Shown here: positions 50,343-59,568 of the stretch, in pieces | How positions within the stretch are numbered: position 1 is the stretch's first letter | Layout of the letters: every line of letters starts with the position of its first letter | Origin: Phytomonospora endophytica | GTDB lineage: Bacteria > Actinomycetota > Actinomycetes > Mycobacteriales > Micromonosporaceae | DNA: 64,000 nt | Direction: 5' to 3' | NCBI RefSeq assembly: GCF_014202425.1 | Contig: NZ_JACHGT010000011.1 | Location: 62,001-126,000 of the forward strand | Made by a program: the position numbers and the translations under genes | Notes under the pieces: generated by a model | Databases searched by the model: none | What the model was told of the DNA's origin: nothing | What the model saw: the letters and a program-made list of their open reading frames with translations, nothing else

Positions 50343-52376
50343 GTGGATTCGATCACCTACGCCCCGGCAACGGGCGCACTGTCGTCGATGTGGCTGCTGG
50401 TGGCCATCCCGGCCCTGAGCGCGACGGTGCTGCTGCTGCTCGGGCGCCGTGCCGACAAGTGGGGACACTGGCTGGGCGTGGCCTCGGTCCTGGCCAGTTT
50501 CGTCCTGGGCGTCACATACTTCCTCCAGCTGCGAGGGATTGATGGCACAGGGAATAAGTCACTGTCTGTTGATTTGTTCGAGTTCATCCACATCGGCGAC
50601 CTCAACGTCAGCGTCGGGCTGCTCTTCGACCCGCTGACGGCCGTGTTCGTGCTGCTGATCACCGGTGTCGGGTTCCTGATTCACCTGTACGCCGTCGGCT
50701 ACATGTCCCACGACCCCGGCCGCCGCCGCTTCTTCGCGTACTTCAACCTCTTCGTCGCGGCGATGCTGCTGCTCGTCCTCGGCGACAACTACGTGATGCT
50801 CTACGCCGGCTGGGAGGGTGTCGGCCTGGCCTCGTACCTGCTGATCTCCTTCTGGTCCGACCGCCCGGCCGCCGCGACCGCCGGCAAGAAGGCCTTCCTG
50901 ATCAACCGGGTCGGCGACGTCGGCTTCGCCCTCGCGATCTTCCTGATGTTCGCGACCTTCGGGACCACGAACTACGCCGACGTCTTCAACGGCGTCCTCG
51001 CGTCCGAGGCCGGTCAGACGGTGTCGGCGGGCGTGCTGCTGGCGATGGGCCTGCTGCTCCTGCTCGGAGCCTGCGGTAAGTCCGGCCAGTTCCCGCTGCA
51101 GACCTGGCTTCCCGACGCGATGGAGGGCCCGACCCCGGTGTCGGCCCTCATCCACGCCGCGACGATGGTCACCGCCGGCGTCTACATGATCGCCCGCTCG
51201 CAGGTCATCTTCAACGCCAACGAGACCGCCCAGACCGTGGTCGTCTCGATCGGCGCGCTGACGCTGCTGATCGGGTGCGTCATCGGTTGCGCCAAGGACG
51301 GCATCAAGCGCGTCCTGGCCTACTCGACCGTGTCGCAGATCGGGTACATGTTCCTCGCCGTCGGCCTCGGCGGCGGCGCCTACGCGCTGGGCATCATCCA
51401 CCTGCTCGCGCACGGGTTCTTCAAGGCCGGGTTGTTCCTCGGCGCCGGTTCGGTCATGCACGGCATGAAGGACCAGGAGGACATCCGGCGCTTCGGCGGA
51501 CTGTGGAAGTACATGCGGATCACCTGGGCCACCTTCGGGCTGGGCTACCTGGCGATCATCGGCATCCCGCCGCTGTCGGGCTTCTTCACCAAGGACCCGA
51601 TCATCCTCGCGGCGTTCAACCGCGAAGGCTGGACGGGCTGGCTGTTCGGTTCGGCCGCACTCCTCGGCGCCGGGCTGACCGCCTTCTACATGACGCGGTT
51701 GTTCGTGCTGACGTTCCACGGACGCCCCCGCTGGCAGAAGGAGGGCGAGGGCGGCGCCCACGCCGCGTCGGCCACCGACGCGCACGGCGCCCACGCCGAC
51801 GCGCACGGCGCCGCGATCGCGCGGACCGAGGACGGGCGCGACATCCAGCACCCGCACGAGTCCCCGTGGATCATGACGGTTCCGCTGATGCTCCTGGCCG
51901 TCGGTTCGGTCGCGGCCGGCTGGCTGATGTCGACCTCGGTCGTGGACTGGCTGACCCCGGTCTTCGGCGAGCACGAGGAGGGCCACGCCCACCTCACGCA
52001 CACGCAGGTCACGATCGCCACCGTCGCGGTCACCGTGCTCGGTGTGGCGCTCGGGTACCTCCTCTTCCGCGGCGGCACCTCGCTGGTCGAGCAGCCCGCC
52101 CGCACGCACCTGGTCCGGGCGGCGCGCAACAACCTGTACGCCGACCGCTTCAACGAGCTGGTCTTCGAACTGCCCGGGCGCCTGCTCACCCGGGCGCTGG
52201 TGTGGGTCGACAACCGGGGCGTCGACGGGATCGTCAACGGTCTCGCCGCGGCCTTCGGCGGCGGGTCGGGCAGGCTCCGCCGGCTCCAGACCGGTTACGT
52301 GCGGACCTACGCCCTGTCCATTCTTTCCGGTGCGTTCCTGATCGTGGCCGCACTGCTGGCGGTGAGGCTCGGATGA
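50343..52376 (+). CDS. nuoL: NADH-quinone oxidoreductase subunit L (antiporter-like)
   Basis: A 677-aa proton-pumping subunit with about 16 helices. It has YAGWEGVGLASYLLI with the key Glu, LQTWLPDAMEGPTPVSALIH, and IGCAKDGIKRVLAYSTVSQ with the conserved Lys. A His-rich insert at 51756-51817 (HAASATDAHGAHADAHG) is low complexity. A stretch at 50534-50582 uses A/T-ending codons unlike the rest of the gene. The GTG start lies 9 nt after nuoK. Confidence 0.96.
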   Translation: MDSITYAPATGALSSMWLLVAIPALSATVLLLLGRRADKWGHWLGVASVLASFVLGVTYFLQLRGIDGTGNKSLSVDLFEFIHIGDLNVSVGLLFDPLTAVFVLLITGVGFLIHLYAVGYMSHDPGRRRFFAYFNLFVAAMLLLVLGDNYVMLYAGWEGVGLASYLLISFWSDRPAAATAGKKAFLINRVGDVGFALAIFLMFATFGTTNYADVFNGVLASEAGQTVSAGVLLAMGLLLLLGACGKSGQFPLQTWLPDAMEGPTPVSALIHAATMVTAGVYMIARSQVIFNANETAQTVVVSIGALTLLIGCVIGCAKDGIKRVLAYSTVSQIGYMFLAVGLGGGAYALGIIHLLAHGFFKAGLFLGAGSVMHGMKDQEDIRRFGGLWKYMRITWATFGLGYLAIIGIPPLSGFFTKDPIILAAFNREGWTGWLFGSAALLGAGLTAFYMTRLFVLTFHGRPRWQKEGEGGAHAASATDAHGAHADAHGAAIARTEDGRDIQHPHESPWIMTVPLMLLAVGSVAAGWLMSTSVVDWLTPVFGEHEEGHAHLTHTQVTIATVAVTVLGVALGYLLFRGGTSLVEQPARTHLVRAARNNLYADRFNELVFELPGRLLTRALVWVDNRGVDGIVNGLAAAFGGGSGRLRRLQTGYVRTYALSILSGAFLIVAALLAVRLG

Positions 52377-53929
52377 AGTATCTGTCGCTCATGGTCGTCA
52401 TCCCCCTCCTCGGGGCTCTGGTGACGGCGTTCGTTCCGAAGCACAAACCGAAGACGGCGAAGATCGTCGCGCTGGTCGTCTCGGTGATCGTTCTCGGCTT
52501 CACCATCGCCGCGGCCTTCGCCTTCGAGGCCGGCGGCGACCGGCTCCAGCTGTCGGAGTCCTACCCGTGGATCCCGCAGTGGGGCCTGCGCTTCAGCTTC
52601 GCCGTCGACGGCATCGCCCTGGTCCTCATCGGCCTGTCGGCCGTGCTGGTGCCGCTGGTGATCCTGGCGTCGTGGAAGGACGCCGACGACGACGGGACCG
52701 GCGGCCGCCGCAACGTCCCGACCTTCTTCGCGCTGATCCTCGCCCTCGAAGCGACCATGATCGGTGTGTTCGCGGCCTCCGACGTGCTGCTGTTCTACAT
52801 CTTCTTCGAGGTCATGCTGGTCCCGATGTACTTCCTCATCGGGTCCTACGGCGGCCCGCGCAGGCAGTACGCCGCGGTCAAGTTCTTCCTGTACTCGCTG
52901 GTCGGCGGCATGCTCATGCTCGCCGCGGTCATCGGCCTGTGGGTGACGGCGAAGGACGGCCTCGGCCACGCGACCTTCGACTGGAACGAGATCGTGGCCC
53001 TCGCGCAGGGCGGCGGGATCCCCGGCGACCTGCAGAAGTGGCTGTTCCTCGGCTTCTTCGCGGCCTTCGCGATCAAGGCGCCGTTCTTCCCGTTCCACAC
53101 CTGGCTGCCCGACGCCGGCGGCGCCGCCCCGGCGGGTGCCGCGGCCCTGCTGGTCGGCGTCCTCGACAAGGTCGGCACCTTCGGGATCCTGCGGTACTGC
53201 CTGCCGATGTTCCCCGAGGCGTCGAAGTACTTCGCGCCCCTGGCCATCGCGCTGTCGCTGATCGGTGTCCTGTACGGCGCGCTGCTGGCCGTCGGGCAGA
53301 CCGACCTCAAGCGCCTGGTCGCCTACACGTCGATCTCGCACTTCGGTTTCATCGGCATCGGGATCTTCGCGTTCAGCTCGCAGGCCGCGACCGGTTCGGT
53401 GCTGTACATGGTCAACCACGGGCTGGCCACCGGCCTGCTGTTCATCGTGGTCGGCTTCCTGGTGCAGCGCCGCGGTTCGCAGAGCATCGCCGACTTCGGC
53501 GGCGCGGGCAAGGCCCTGCCGCTGCTGTCGGGCGTCTTCTTCATCGCCGGCATGGCGTCGCTGGCGCTGCCGGGCACCTCGCCGTTCGTCTCGGAGTTCC
53601 TGGTGCTGATCGGGACCTTCTCGGTGAACAAGACCGTCGCGATCCTCGCCGCGCTGGGCATGGTCCTCGCCGCCGCCTACATCCTGTGGATGTACCAGCG
53701 GACGATGCAGGGCAGGCTGAACCCGAAGCTGGCCGAGCTCGCGCCCATGAAGAAGGACCTGAGCCTGCGGGAGAAGGTCGTCGTCGCGCCGCTGGTCGTG
53801 CTGATCATCGCGCTCGGCGTCTACCCGAAGCCGCTGCTCGACGTGATCGAGCCCGCCGTCTCGTCGACCATGACGGACATCGGGGTTTCCGACCCGGCAC
53901 CTACGGCCGCAACCGGAGCTGAGAAGTGA
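52373..53929 (+). CDS. nuoM: NADH-quinone oxidoreductase subunit M (antiporter-like)
   Basis: A 518-aa proton-pumping subunit. The conserved Glu is in FYIFFEVMLVPMYFLIG, with the Lys in FAIKAPFFPFHTWLPDA and the Lys in QTDLKRLVAYTSISH. The region after HTWLPDA reads GGAAPAGAAALL, poorer than the usual EAPTAGSV but consistent with actinobacterial forms. The ATG overlaps nuoL and the end overlaps nuoN. Confidence 0.96.
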   Translation: MKYLSLMVVIPLLGALVTAFVPKHKPKTAKIVALVVSVIVLGFTIAAAFAFEAGGDRLQLSESYPWIPQWGLRFSFAVDGIALVLIGLSAVLVPLVILASWKDADDDGTGGRRNVPTFFALILALEATMIGVFAASDVLLFYIFFEVMLVPMYFLIGSYGGPRRQYAAVKFFLYSLVGGMLMLAAVIGLWVTAKDGLGHATFDWNEIVALAQGGGIPGDLQKWLFLGFFAAFAIKAPFFPFHTWLPDAGGAAPAGAAALLVGVLDKVGTFGILRYCLPMFPEASKYFAPLAIALSLIGVLYGALLAVGQTDLKRLVAYTSISHFGFIGIGIFAFSSQAATGSVLYMVNHGLATGLLFIVVGFLVQRRGSQSIADFGGAGKALPLLSGVFFIAGMASLALPGTSPFVSEFLVLIGTFSVNKTVAILAALGMVLAAAYILWMYQRTMQGRLNPKLAELAPMKKDLSLREKVVVAPLVVLIIALGVYPKPLLDVIEPAVSSTMTDIGVSDPAPTAATGAEK

Positions 53930-55455
53930 ACGACATCCAACTGCCCGCGATCGACTACGCGGCCCTCCTCCCGATGCTGATCGTGTTCGGGGCGGCGTGC
54001 GTCGGCATCCTCGTCGAGGCCTTCGCTCCCCGCGGCTGGCGCTTCGTGATCCAGGTGTCGCTGACCATCGGCGGCCTCGTCGCCGGTCTCGTGGCGATCA
54101 TCGTCAACCGCGACCTGGAGATCACCACGATCGGTGGCGCGGTCACCGTCGACGGCCCCGGGCTGTTCCTGCAGGGCGCGATCATCATCCTCGGGATCGT
54201 CTCGCTCGGGCTGATCGCCGAGCGCCGGCTGGAGCGCGGCGGGCCCTTCGTCGCCGAGGCGGCCCACGCGGCCAACTCCGACGGCGACAAGCGCCAGGAG
54301 CGCGAGCCGGGCGCGACCGAGGTCTTCCCGCTGACGCTGTTCGCGATCGCCGGGATGATGCTCTTCTGTGTCTCGGGCGACCTGCTGACGATGTTCGTGG
54401 CCCTTGAGGTCTTCTCGCTGCCGCTGTACCTGCTCTGCGGCCTGGCGCGCCGCCGCCGCCTCATCTCGCAGGAGGCCGCGCTCAAGTACTTCCTGCTCGG
54501 CGCCTTCGCCTCGGCGTTCTTCCTGTACGGCGTCGCCCTCCTCTACGGCTACGCCGGGACGGTGTCGCTGACCGGTATCCGCGAGGGCGTGCTCCAGTCG
54601 GAGCAGAGCGGCATCCTGCTCGCCGCGGGCCTGGCGCTGCTGGCGATCGGCCTGCTGTTCAAGGCCGCCGCCGTCCCGTTCCACGTGTGGACGCCCGACG
54701 TCTACCAGGGCGCGCCGACGCCGGTGACCGCGCTGATGGCGGCCTGCACGAAGGCCGCGGCCTTCGGCGGGCTCCTGCGCGTGTTCAACGTGGCCTTCGA
54801 GACGACCGCGTGGGACTGGCAGCCGGTGCTGGCGACGGTGGCGATCCTGACCATGGTGGTGGGTTCGATCCTGGCCGTCGCGCAGACCGACATCAAGCGC
54901 CTGCTGGCCTACTCGTCGGTCGCGAACGCCGGTTACCTGCTGGTCGGCGTGGTGTCCCTCAACGGGGCCGTCGGGTCGAGCCTGTTCTACCTGATCGCCT
55001 ACGGCTTCTCGGTTCTGGGCGCCTTCGCGATGGTGACGCTGGTCCGTGACTCCGAGGGCGAGGCGACGCACCTGTCGCGCTGGGCCGGGCTGGGGAAGGG
55101 CTCGCCGCTGTTCTCGGCGCTGTTCACCTTCCTGATGCTCGGCTTCGCCGGTATCCCGCTGACCTCCGGTTTCACGTCGAAGTTCGCGCTGTTCTCCTCG
55201 GCGTGGGACTCCGACCAGAGCGTGCTGGTCATCGTGGGCGTGCTGTCGAGCGTCGTGCTGGCCTTCCCGTACCTGAAGGTCGTCGTCCTGCTGTGGCTCA
55301 ACCCGCCCGGTGAGGAGACGCCGACGGTGTCCGTGCCGAGCATGCTGACCCGCGCGGTGATCTTCGCGGGCGTGGCGGTGACGTTCGTGCTGGGCGTGGC
55401 GCCGAGCTTCCTGCTGGACATCGTGGCCGACGCCGGGCCGTTCCTGGCGAAGTAG
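53926..55455 (+). CDS. nuoN: NADH-quinone oxidoreductase subunit N (antiporter-like)
   Basis: A 509-aa proton-pumping subunit and last gene of the operon. It has MFVALEVFSLPLYLLCGLAR with the key Glu, KAAAVPFHVWTPDVYQGAPT, and QTDIKRLLAYSSVANAGYLL. The GTG overlaps nuoM. A T-tailed terminator begins 12 nt after the stop. Confidence 0.96.
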   Translation: MNDIQLPAIDYAALLPMLIVFGAACVGILVEAFAPRGWRFVIQVSLTIGGLVAGLVAIIVNRDLEITTIGGAVTVDGPGLFLQGAIIILGIVSLGLIAERRLERGGPFVAEAAHAANSDGDKRQEREPGATEVFPLTLFAIAGMMLFCVSGDLLTMFVALEVFSLPLYLLCGLARRRRLISQEAALKYFLLGAFASAFFLYGVALLYGYAGTVSLTGIREGVLQSEQSGILLAAGLALLAIGLLFKAAAVPFHVWTPDVYQGAPTPVTALMAACTKAAAFGGLLRVFNVAFETTAWDWQPVLATVAILTMVVGSILAVAQTDIKRLLAYSSVANAGYLLVGVVSLNGAVGSSLFYLIAYGFSVLGAFAMVTLVRDSEGEATHLSRWAGLGKGSPLFSALFTFLMLGFAGIPLTSGFTSKFALFSSAWDSDQSVLVIVGVLSSVVLAFPYLKVVVLLWLNPPGEETPTVSVPSMLTRAVIFAGVAVTFVLGVAPSFLLDIVADAGPFLAK

Positions 55456-55466
55456 AGGGTTCTTCG

Positions 55467-55503
55467 AAACCGCCCGGTCCCGTTGGGGGCCGGGCGGTTT
55501 TTT
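55467..55503 (+). terminator. Rho-independent terminator of the nuo operon
   Basis: AAACCGCCCGG pairs perfectly (11 bp) with CCGGGCGGTTT across a 12-nt loop, followed by a run of T. It begins 12 nt after the nuoN stop. Confidence 0.93.
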
Positions 55504-55567
55504 GTGCGCCACTTCACTGTCGCACTGAGGACAGTCACCCTGGTATGTCATGCTCGTTGGTATGGGC

Positions 55568-55822
55568 ATGACGACGATAAAGATCGACACGGCACTCCGC
55601 GACCGGATCGCGAAGGTCGCTCGGGAAGATTACGAAGGCGCGACACTGGCCGTCACCCTCGAACGCCTCATCGACGAGCACCTTGAGAAGCAGGTGATGG
55701 ATCAGTACGCCAAGCTGCAGGAGGACCCGGAGGCGTGGGCGGACTACCTGGCCGAGACGCGCGAGTGGGAACGTGCGGCGGCCGCCGACGCGGCTCGTCA
55801 CCTGTCGGAGGTGGAGCGTTGA
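55568..55822 (+). CDS. Antitoxin of a MazF-type toxin-antitoxin pair
   Basis: An 84-aa protein. The N-terminus TTIKIDTALRDRIAKVA is typical of ribbon-helix-helix or MazE-like antitoxins, followed by the helix AVTLERLIDEHLEK and an acidic C-terminus that would wrap the toxin. In-frame ATGs at 55550 and 55562 are alternative starts. It ends in GGAGGTGGAG, the ribosome site of the toxin, and overlaps it by 4 bp. It probably neutralises the toxin and represses the operon. Confidence 0.82.
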   Translation: MTTIKIDTALRDRIAKVAREDYEGATLAVTLERLIDEHLEKQVMDQYAKLQEDPEAWADYLAETREWERAAAADAARHLSEVER

Positions 55823-56166
55823 GCCGGATCCGGCCCTGGGAGGTCTGGTACGTCGATCTCGGGGAACCCGTCGGCCACGAACAGGGCGGATCTCGGCCGG
55901 GGGTCGTGGTCGGCAGCGCCCTGCACTGCCGGTTCCCGATTCAGATGGCCATATTCGTTCCGCTGACCACGACGGACCGCGGCCTCACCCACCACGTGCC
56001 CGTCTTCTCCCCGGACAGCGGCCTGGCGAAACCGAGCTTCGCCATGACCGAGCAGCCGAGGACACTGTCGACCGACCGCCTCGAAGATGATCTTCCGCTG
56101 GGGATGCTCGTCGAGGCCGAGCGGCGCGAGATCACCTTCTGGCTGAAGAAGATGGTCGCCGCGTAG
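55819..56166 (+). CDS. MazF/PemK-family endoribonuclease toxin
   Basis: A 115-aa toxin. The family start is RPWEVWYVDLGEPVGHEQGG, with SRPGVVVGSALHCRF next and VPLTTTDRG after it; MazF toxins cut mRNA at short motifs. The only reasonable start is TTG at 55819, overlapping the antitoxin stop (TTGA) behind GGAGGTGGAG. A weak start codon with a strong ribosome site would keep toxin below antitoxin. Confidence 0.85.
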   Translation: MSRIRPWEVWYVDLGEPVGHEQGGSRPGVVVGSALHCRFPIQMAIFVPLTTTDRGLTHHVPVFSPDSGLAKPSFAMTEQPRTLSTDRLEDDLPLGMLVEAERREITFWLKKMVAA

Positions 56167-56230
56167 ACCGTTCCGTGTCCAATCCGCGACACCCAGTCAC
56201 GCCACCCCCGCCTCGCTCGTTGGACCACGC

Positions 56231-56419
56231 ATGGAGACCTTCGCGATCGACATCCCCGCCGACCTCTATCAGCGCATCGCCGCGCTCGCCGTGTCCAACG
56301 ACGGCGAGAGCCTCACGGCCGTCGTGGAGCGCCTGGTCGCGGAGTGCGAGGAGGCCACCGCGCCGACGCCCGTCCTCGCCTTTCCCGCCCGTCACGGCCA
56401 CGTGAACGAGGCCGCCTGA
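56231..56419 (+). CDS. Small antitoxin-like protein (orphan)
   Basis: A 62-aa protein. Its N-terminus FAIDIPADLYQRIAALAV and helix ESLTAVVERLVAECEE have the same pattern as the antitoxin just upstream (TIKIDTALRDRIAKVA, VTLERLIDEHLEK). No toxin gene follows. It may be an orphan antitoxin or a leftover of a second pair. No clear ribosome site. Confidence 0.6.
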   Translation: METFAIDIPADLYQRIAALAVSNDGESLTAVVERLVAECEEATAPTPVLAFPARHGHVNEAA

Positions 56420-56596
56420 CGGGCTTCCAACCGGGTTCGGCCCACCGCCGGGGCTGTCGGCTCCACACGGGAACGACCCCTCCACCCACCCGCCCCGAAG
56501 CCGTGATCTTGACTGGCGCGCACCCCGTAGGCTGTCCACACCACGTCCGGGAGGGGCCAAGGGGAGGATGCGCGATATGTATGGCAGGGTGAGGCC

Positions 56597-57607
56597 GTGG
56601 TCAGCTTGACTCAGACGCCTTCCAGCGCCCCCGTCGACATCAACTTCGACGACCCGGCGCTGACGGCCGCCGTGCAACAGGGCCTCGACGAGGTCGAGGC
56701 GCGCCTGCGCGAGGCGGTCGACAACGCCGACCCGCTCATCGCCGAGGCCGCCGCGCACCTGATCCTGGCCGGCGGCAAGCGCTTCCGCCCGATGCTGGTC
56801 CTGCTCGCCTCGCACTTCGGCGATCCCGCGGCGCCCGGCATCACCGACGCCGCCGCCGTCATGGAGCTGACGCACCTCGCGACGCTCTACCACGACGACG
56901 TCATGGACGAGGCGCCCGTCCGCCGGGGCGCGCCGAGCGCGAACTCGCGCTGGGGCAACACCTTTGCGATCCTGACCGGCGACTACCTCTTCGCCCGCGC
57001 CTCCGACATCACCGCGTCGCTGGGTGCCGAGGCGGTCCGCAAGCAGGCGGGCACCTTCGCGCGCCTCGTCGCCGGGCAGATCGCCGAGACGGCGGGTCCC
57101 CGCGGTGCCGACCCGGTCGAGTTCTACCTGCACGTGCTGGCCGAGAAGACCGGTTCGCTCATCGCGACCTCCGCGCACTTCGGCGCCACCTTCGCCGGGG
57201 CGTCGCCCGACGTCGTCGAGGCCCTCTCCGACTTCGGCGAGGTCATCGGGGTGGCCTTTCAGCTCTCCGACGACCTGCTCGACATCGCCTCGGAGTCGAA
57301 CACCTCGGGCAAGACGCTCGGGACCGATCTGCTCGAAGGCGTGCCGACGCTGCCCGTGCTGTACGCGCTGGCCTCCGACGATCCGGCCGAGACGCGCCTG
57401 CGTGAACTCGTCGCCGGCCCCGTCGCCGAGGCCGACCTGCCCGAGGCCCTGGCGCTGCTCCGCGCGTCGAAGGCCATGGCCCAGGCCCGCGCGACGCTGG
57501 ATTCCTACGGCGCCAAGGCCCGCGCCATCGTCGACAGCCTCCCCGACGTCCCCGCCCGCCGCGCACTCGACGCGGTCTGCGCGTACATGGTGTCGCGCAC
57601 CGCGTGA
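56597..57607 (+). CDS. Polyprenyl diphosphate synthase (long-chain trans type)
   Basis: A 336-aa all-alpha prenyl synthase. The first Asp-rich motif is DDVMD (residues 100-104) within LYHDDVMDEAPVRRG, and the second is DDLLD (225-229) in FQLSDDLLDIASES. The residue pair before the first motif is small (Ala/Thr), as in enzymes making long chains. It probably makes the menaquinone side chain, in keeping with mqnC, menG and ggr in this block. The GTG at 56597 follows GGGTGAGG. It overlaps the next gene. Confidence 0.92.
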   Translation: MVSLTQTPSSAPVDINFDDPALTAAVQQGLDEVEARLREAVDNADPLIAEAAAHLILAGGKRFRPMLVLLASHFGDPAAPGITDAAAVMELTHLATLYHDDVMDEAPVRRGAPSANSRWGNTFAILTGDYLFARASDITASLGAEAVRKQAGTFARLVAGQIAETAGPRGADPVEFYLHVLAEKTGSLIATSAHFGATFAGASPDVVEALSDFGEVIGVAFQLSDDLLDIASESNTSGKTLGTDLLEGVPTLPVLYALASDDPAETRLRELVAGPVAEADLPEALALLRASKAMAQARATLDSYGAKARAIVDSLPDVPARRALDAVCAYMVSRTA

Positions 57608-58083
57608 TGGCCCGCGTACTGCTCACGGGCATGTCGGGAGTGGGGAAGTCGACGGTCCTGGCCGCGCTGGCGGCGCGCGGCCACCGCACCGTCGACGCCG
57701 ACGGCGACGACTGGTCCCACTGGGGCACCGGACCCGACGGCGAGCCCGATTGGATGTGGCGCGAAGACCGCATGGCCGCGCTGCTGGAGGGGACGCCGGA
57801 CGTCTTCGTCGCGGGGACGTCGGTGAACCAGGGTGGGTTCTACGACAGGTTCGAGCGGGTGATCCTCCTCAGCGCGCCCGCCGACGTGATGCTGGAGCGC
57901 ATCGCCGCCCGCACGAACAACCCGTATGGGAAGACGCCCGAGCAGCGCGCCGACATCCTGCGGAACCTCGCCGAGGTCGAACCACTCCTGCGCGGTGGTG
58001 CCGACGTCGAGATCGACACGACGCCGCCGGTGGAGGACGTGGTCGCGGCGGTACTGGCGGCGGTGGGGTCTCAGCCGCGCTAG
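57607..58083 (+). CDS. P-loop kinase-like nucleotide-binding protein
   Basis: A 158-aa protein with a Walker A motif LLTGMSGVGKSTVL at the N-terminus and an adenylate-kinase-like layout (GHRTVDADGDDW, then FERVILLSAPADVMLERI and RTNNPYGK). It may phosphorylate a small molecule such as a nucleoside or shikimate-like compound. The ATG at 57607 overlaps the polyprenyl synthase stop (TGATG); a GTG at 57604 is in frame too. The link to isoprenoid synthesis is only by position. Confidence 0.8.
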   Translation: MARVLLTGMSGVGKSTVLAALAARGHRTVDADGDDWSHWGTGPDGEPDWMWREDRMAALLEGTPDVFVAGTSVNQGGFYDRFERVILLSAPADVMLERIAARTNNPYGKTPEQRADILRNLAEVEPLLRGGADVEIDTTPPVEDVVAAVLAAVGSQPR

Positions 58084-58107
58084 GACGGCTCCCACCGGAA
58101 CGGTCGC

Positions 58108-59298
58108 TCAGCCCCCTCGAACCGGCGCCTCGACCCTCCCCGCGACCGCCGCGCGCAGCAGCCGCCGTCCCAGCAGCATCAGCATCGCCGCGGCCAGCAT
58201 CACGCCCGCCGACATCAGCCACGCCGGGGCGTAGCCGTGCCCGTCGGCGACCCAGCCGAAGGTCAGCGGCCCCAGCATCCCGCCCAGGTATACGCCCGTT
58301 TGGGTGACTCCCGTTGCCGCGGCGGGGGCCTGGGGGTGAGTGTGGGAAACGGCGAAGTTGAGGATCCCCGGCCATGCCCAGCCGAGTCCGAAACCGGCCA
58401 CCGCGCCGAGCGGCAAAGTCCACAGTGAAGTCGCGGAGAGCAGTGCGAGTCCACCGGCCCCGACAACCAGCATGGTCGCGATCAGCGCCATGCCGTCCCC
58501 ACCTCGTCGATCGGTGAGCCATCCGAAACCGACCCGTGCGCACAGTCCCGCTCCGCTGCCCAACGTGAGGGTGAGTCCGGCGGCGGCGGGCGAGAGGCCG
58601 TGCGAGACGGCGGTGTCGGCCAGGAACGGACTCAAGTTGCTCGCCGCGCTCGCCGCGCACGCCGCCGCGAGGCCGATGACGAGCAGGGCCGGGGTGGGCC
58701 GGCCCTGCTCCTCCCTCCTCCGCGACCTGGGGACCTCGGCGGTTCCCAGGTCGCGCAAGGGAAGCAGCGCCAGCAGGGCCAGTGTCCCGGCCAGCGCGAA
58801 GGCCCAGCGCCAGCCGACGGTCAGCGCGATGAGTGGCACCGACACGCCCGCGAAGAGCGTGCTCGCCGGGATCGCGGCCTGCTTGAGCCCGAACAGCAGT
58901 CCCTGCCGCCGCCGGGGGATGTGCCGCGACAGCAGCAGGTTCGACGACAGCTGTCCCGCCGAGTTGGCGGTGGCGCCGACGGCGAGCAGCGCCACCAGAC
59001 TCCAGTAGTTCCAGGCGATCGCGGCGATCCCGAGCATCGCGCCGGCCGACAGCAGCACGGCGACGCGGCTGACCACGGCGGCGCCGTAGCGCTCCACGAG
59101 CCGCCCGGAGGGCGTGCTGACCAGCGCCGACACGGCGAAGTTCGCCGCGACGGCCGCGCCGAGTCCGGTGGCGGTGAAGCCGAGGTCGTCGCTGATCTGC
59201 ACCGAGAGGCCGCCGACCAGGAACACGGGAATGACCGAGGCGATGGTGACCGTCGTCGCGGCCACTCCCGCCCTGGTGGGGGTGACGGAGGGGGACAC
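58108..59298 (-). CDS. MFS transporter
   Basis: A 396-aa MFS protein with about 12 helices. Motif A is seen in STPSGRLVERYGAAVVSRV, and the second-half equivalent is GFGWLTDRRGG. RRQGLLFGLKQAAIPAST lies in helix 5. Substrate unknown; it resembles the cyanate/sugar-efflux type rather than DHA2. TACGTT (59305-59310 on the minus strand) lies 6 nt before the GTG, so it is probably leaderless. Confidence 0.85.
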   Translation of the reverse strand: MSPSVTPTRAGVAATTVTIASVIPVFLVGGLSVQISDDLGFTATGLGAAVAANFAVSALVSTPSGRLVERYGAAVVSRVAVLLSAGAMLGIAAIAWNYWSLVALLAVGATANSAGQLSSNLLLSRHIPRRRQGLLFGLKQAAIPASTLFAGVSVPLIALTVGWRWAFALAGTLALLALLPLRDLGTAEVPRSRRREEQGRPTPALLVIGLAAACAASAASNLSPFLADTAVSHGLSPAAAGLTLTLGSGAGLCARVGFGWLTDRRGGDGMALIATMLVVGAGGLALLSATSLWTLPLGAVAGFGLGWAWPGILNFAVSHTHPQAPAAATGVTQTGVYLGGMLGPLTFGWVADGHGYAPAWLMSAGVMLAAAMLMLLGRRLLRAAVAGRVEAPVRGG

Positions 59299-59568
59299 GG
59301 GGCGAACGTAGTCCCGCCAACCGGGGCGTAGCGGGCGCTGTGGGCCATCTCATGCGCGGCACCGAACGGTCGGAACCACTCCGTTACGTGCCCGGCCGCC
59401 CGCTGAGAGCGCGCCAGGGCGCACGGAGAGACGCGAACGCCTCTCGGGTCCGTGGCGGGCCTCGGCACGCCCCTGCGGCCCTTGTGGCCGGTGGCGATCA
59501 TCCAATTACCCCGAAAAGCCGTCAAGAGCAGTCAATACGGCGTAGAACGGAACCGAAAGGAGCTCGCG

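Noticed and set aside
59299-59568. A possible gene in the gap between the MFS and DUF7144-like genes
   Set aside because: The open frames there are short, lack ribosome sites and show no family pattern.
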